Assembly: GCA_941918925.1 (NCBI GenBank)
Contig: OW799235.1
Coordinates: 102,813,947-102,877,946 of the forward strand
Origin: Phyto melanocephala
Lineage: Eukaryota > Arthropoda > Insecta > Diptera > Rhinophoridae
DNA length: 64,000 nt
Direction of reading: 5' to 3'
Positions 61,622 to 64,000 of the stretch are shown in pieces; the first letter of the stretch is position 1; the number at the start of each line of letters is the position of its first letter. The translations under genes were made by a program, and so were the position numbers. Below the pieces are notes generated by a model that saw only the letters and a program-made list of their open reading frames with translations, ran no database searches and was not told the DNA's origin.

Positions 61622-61929
61622 AATTTTCACATTTCATACAGACCTGTTTTGCTGATATTTAAATATTTTTTACAATTGTCCCGATAATGACGAATTTGAA
61701 CTATTGTGTCTACCAAAAGAATCACGAATTGCACAAAATACATTTTGATTTGAACGCCCATTTTTATAATAAGCCTGAATAACTTTAACGCGTTGCTCGA
61801 TTGCGTATTTCTCCATGGTCCAAATTGAGTTAGTCCGAAATTGAGAGATGTCAAATGAAATGCAGAAAAAAACTTGACGTTTAGGTGTGATTCACATTCA
61901 ACATCGGCCCATAAATTTAACCACCCTTT
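61622..61929 (-). mobile_element. Fragment of the mariner-derived MITE, outside B
   Basis: Collinear with the left half of the B1 MITE in reverse: CATACAGACCTGTTTTGC, TTTGATTTGAACGCCCATTT, GTTGCTCGATTGCGTATTTC, ending AATTTAACCACCCTT then TATA. Truncated at its left. The minus-strand 75-codon frame is an out-of-frame reading of the decayed transposase N-terminus. Confidence 0.75.
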
Positions 61930-62276
61930 ATAGGAAATATTAGGTGGAAAAGGATGACATTTAAGCTTAACCTATGATAGGTATAAATGCACAAATTGAC
62001 ATGTTGTGCGCTCACATATAAAAGTTTATTTTAAAACTACTAATGAAGTTTTCTTTTCTTTGTAAAATTTTTAATTCACCCTTAAATAATCATTAGTGAA
62101 GAGAAGTACAAATTATACTGAAACCATATATCAATACATGTACATATTAAAACACTCAGGCAGACTTTCAATTATTTCGGCTAATTTTCCAGGAAGTTAT
62201 AGCGTCAAACCTTATTGCCTTTATTTTTTGAAATAACAATGCCATTTGAAAGAATAAATTATTTTAATTTATAATA
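61930..62276. other. Intron 3 DNA, nothing recognised
   Basis: AT-rich spacer between two MITEs. Confidence 0.5.
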
Positions 62277-62633
62277 TGTGACCTTCTCCGAGAAAGGGAC
62301 CTTTTGTGTCCAAAATAGCATGTTTAGACTTAAGAGTGGACTCTGGTACCTAGAAGGGTGTATAATAAGATGAAATGAATTAGATTTCTGATAAAAATTT
62401 ACTTACCCCATAAAAACGAACTTGGATAAATCGATAAAAATGAAAAAACATTAAAGTTTCTTTTTAAATACGTCACCACATAGGTATGACGTCACCAAAG
62501 TCGGCACCTAATCATAACTAACCATACCAAATCGCATTGTATTCACAGTGATAATGCGTTATGAAACTTTGAAAGCGTTTTTCTCAAAACTTAATTTTCA
62601 CACACTAGGTCCCTTTTCTCGGAGAAGGTCACA
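62277..62633. mobile_element. TA-flanked MITE with about 30-bp TIRs
   Basis: TGTGACCTTCTCCGAGAAAG followed by GGACC at the left is matched in inverted form at the right (GGTCCCTTTTCTCGGAGAAG then GTCACA), with one extra base. TA lies at both edges (62275-62276 and 62634-62635), consistent with a Tc1/mariner-type target. The interior has two TGACGTCA-like words (GACGTCACC at 62488) and no coding frame of note. Confidence 0.75.
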
Positions 62634-63129
62634 TATACGAAAATCAATATACTTTTTAATCTATTTAGCACAGAATTCATACAATAGTCTCTATTTTCGG
62701 AGGAATAAATTTTTTTTAAACCAACTCAAAAATTAGAAAATGCTTTCCTGAAAAACTATGAAAACAGATGTAAGCAGTTTTTCCTAATTGCCACAAAAAC
62801 AATCTAATAATCAAGGTCAGTTTTTTGACAAAAATTAAACAAACAAATAATCAGGGTACTGGTTATCCGGCAATTTAAAAAATACAAAATGTGTAGCAAG
62901 TTGTGCTATAAATAAGGGAAAACTATTTGAATTGATCACGTAGTCCTCTCAACGGGTACATTTTTTTTAAGAACAAAAAAACGCGCTTCTAAAAAATGCT
63001 AAAAAATGGAATTTATTTTTCGAGAAGAAATAACACCATAAATTAATTTTGGAAACAAATTTAATATGCATTTTTCGCCAAGACGGTAATACAAAATCCA
63101 ATTTCTAATTATATATATACACATGTAGG
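62634..63129. other. Intron 3 DNA, nothing recognised
   Basis: AT-rich; no element ends or exon signals that hold up. Confidence 0.45.
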
Positions 63130-63385
63130 GGGAATATCGAAGCAGACCACTACTATCACGGGTCCCTTTTCGACCCCCTTCGCTCCTCAGTGATTTCGTG
63201 TCTACCGATCAGTATACCTTCAATCACTGAGTCCCGCGCCACAACCGGCGTTTGCTCTGGACTAGGAAAACGATTTCACACTGCCGACTGGTGATTGTCG
63301 ACAATCCTCATCGCACAGTCCTTTGTAATCGCCAGCATCTCCCTCAGACTAAGGTCCCCCATCGCACTCACACTTAAAGTGTGCT
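63130..63385 (-). other. GC-rich island of unknown origin
   Basis: About 250 bp with far higher GC than its surroundings. The minus strand has a short open frame (63362-63276) reading MGDLSLREMLAITKDCAMRI then VDNHQSAV before a stop, preceded by a plausible leader. The segment also contains perfect palindromes GATTGTCGACAATC (63293-63306) and CACACTTAAAGTGTG (63369-63383), and an inverted pair TCAGTGATT/AATCACTGA (63187-63195 and 63222-63230). It could be the 5' end of a retroelement, a structured RNA, or an unrecognised exon region. Confidence 0.4.
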
Positions 63386-63603
63386 AATTAAATTACGTCT
63401 ATATTTATTTCTTAACCAAAGAATAATTTGAAAGCATTTTAGATTTTTCAAGCAAACAGTTTAATTTAATAAATGCTTTAGAAAAATATCGCTTAATTGA
63501 ATACTTTAAAAAACTTAATCGCAATTGTACTTAAGTATTATTTATAATGTCAATTTATTTTAAAAACAGATTTTTTTTATTTTATTTTGGAAATAAGGTG
63601 TTA

Positions 63604-63916
63604 AGGCCATGACTGACTATCAGATTTAGTCGTTCGATATGTCAAAAATTGTATGTGTGTTCAGAAAGTGTGATAGTGTGGACACAAAGTGTACATGTGT
63701 GACAGATTTATTGACAAGTGTGTCCGATTTGATAATCTTTTGGAAATTTTCATAAAATAATAGTTTCTGTGCGATCAGAGTTGCTTTTTCTAAGCAAGTA
63801 TGACAGTGTGGCATCCAATAACACATTTTGTTGCGATTTTTTCATGTAGGACAGAAAACTATCAGATTTTTATTTGACATAATCGCACGACTTTGTAGGA
63901 TAGTCAGTCATGGCCT
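63604..63916. mobile_element. PIF/Harbinger-type MITE 4
   Basis: Termini AGGCCATGACTGACTATC and its exact complement at the right, flanked by TTA (63601-63603 and 63917-63919). The inverted similarity continues with AGTCGTKCGAT-ATGTCAAA. The 66-codon minus-strand frame inside lies within the element and has no transposase motif. Confidence 0.85.
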
Positions 63917-64000
63917 TTACTGTGTAACAAAAATTATCCTGTGTATGTCTGTATATCTGTGACAAAAGGGAATAACTTCTTAAGTGGAAATAAGCCACAA

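Overview
This window is AT-rich, intron-bearing insect nuclear DNA, most likely from a higher (probably calyptrate) fly. The evidence is the splice signals (GTAAGT/GTGAGT donors, T-rich tract plus CAG acceptors, a CTAAT branch-site match) and the repeats. The repeats include DINE-1/INE-1-like non-autonomous Helentrons with (GTCY)n tracts, Helitron ends, hAT and PIF/Harbinger MITEs, IS630/Tc1-mariner relics and Jockey/R1-like LINE relics. The species cannot be fixed from the sequence alone.

Only one host gene is supported, on the + strand. Its coding exons are 24072-24212 (47 codons, one hydrophobic segment then a basic tail), 59991-60935 (315 codons, polar and low-complexity with acidic tracts) and 61075-61281 (69 codons, helical and conserved-looking). 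All three exons end in phase 0 and join in frame into at least 431 residues. The gene then runs off the right edge. Intron 1 is about 35.8 kb. I do not recognise the protein. Whether the first exon starts at the ATG or is an internal exon beginning at 24092 is open.

The rest is upstream or intronic DNA filled with mobile-element debris. From 1 to 23 kb there are a Harbinger-type MITE (691), an old tandem element (4.7-6.0 kb), an A-family HINE (6.0-6.9 kb), a LINE tail (8.7 kb), hAT-type elements (9.1 and 14.1 kb), a TAA microsatellite (13.0 kb), a B-family HINE (17.3-19.3 kb) and a Helitron carrying a nested A element (21.5-23.1 kb). Intron 1 carries a mariner relic (24.6 kb), nested A/B elements (29.7-33.4 kb), a Helitron next to a second mariner relic (35.6-36.9 kb), a relic of an unplaced transposon protein (39.4-40.3 kb) and a B element with 288-bp tandem repeats (42.9-45.3 kb). 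It also holds mariner and LINE relics (45.8-48.8 kb), a Harbinger MITE (54.5 kb), more A elements, and a hAT MITE ending 85 bp before exon 2. The last 2.7 kb holds three MITEs or fragments and a small GC-rich island.

The most distinctive pattern is in the B elements. All three full copies carry the same Tc1/mariner-derived MITE at the same internal site with its TA duplications intact, so a rolling-circle-type element appears to have captured a cut-and-paste element and spread it. Copy B2 also looks like a recombinant of B3-like and B1-like halves. No CRISPR, operon, rRNA or convincing tRNA gene was seen. No previously undescribed functional system is demonstrated here.
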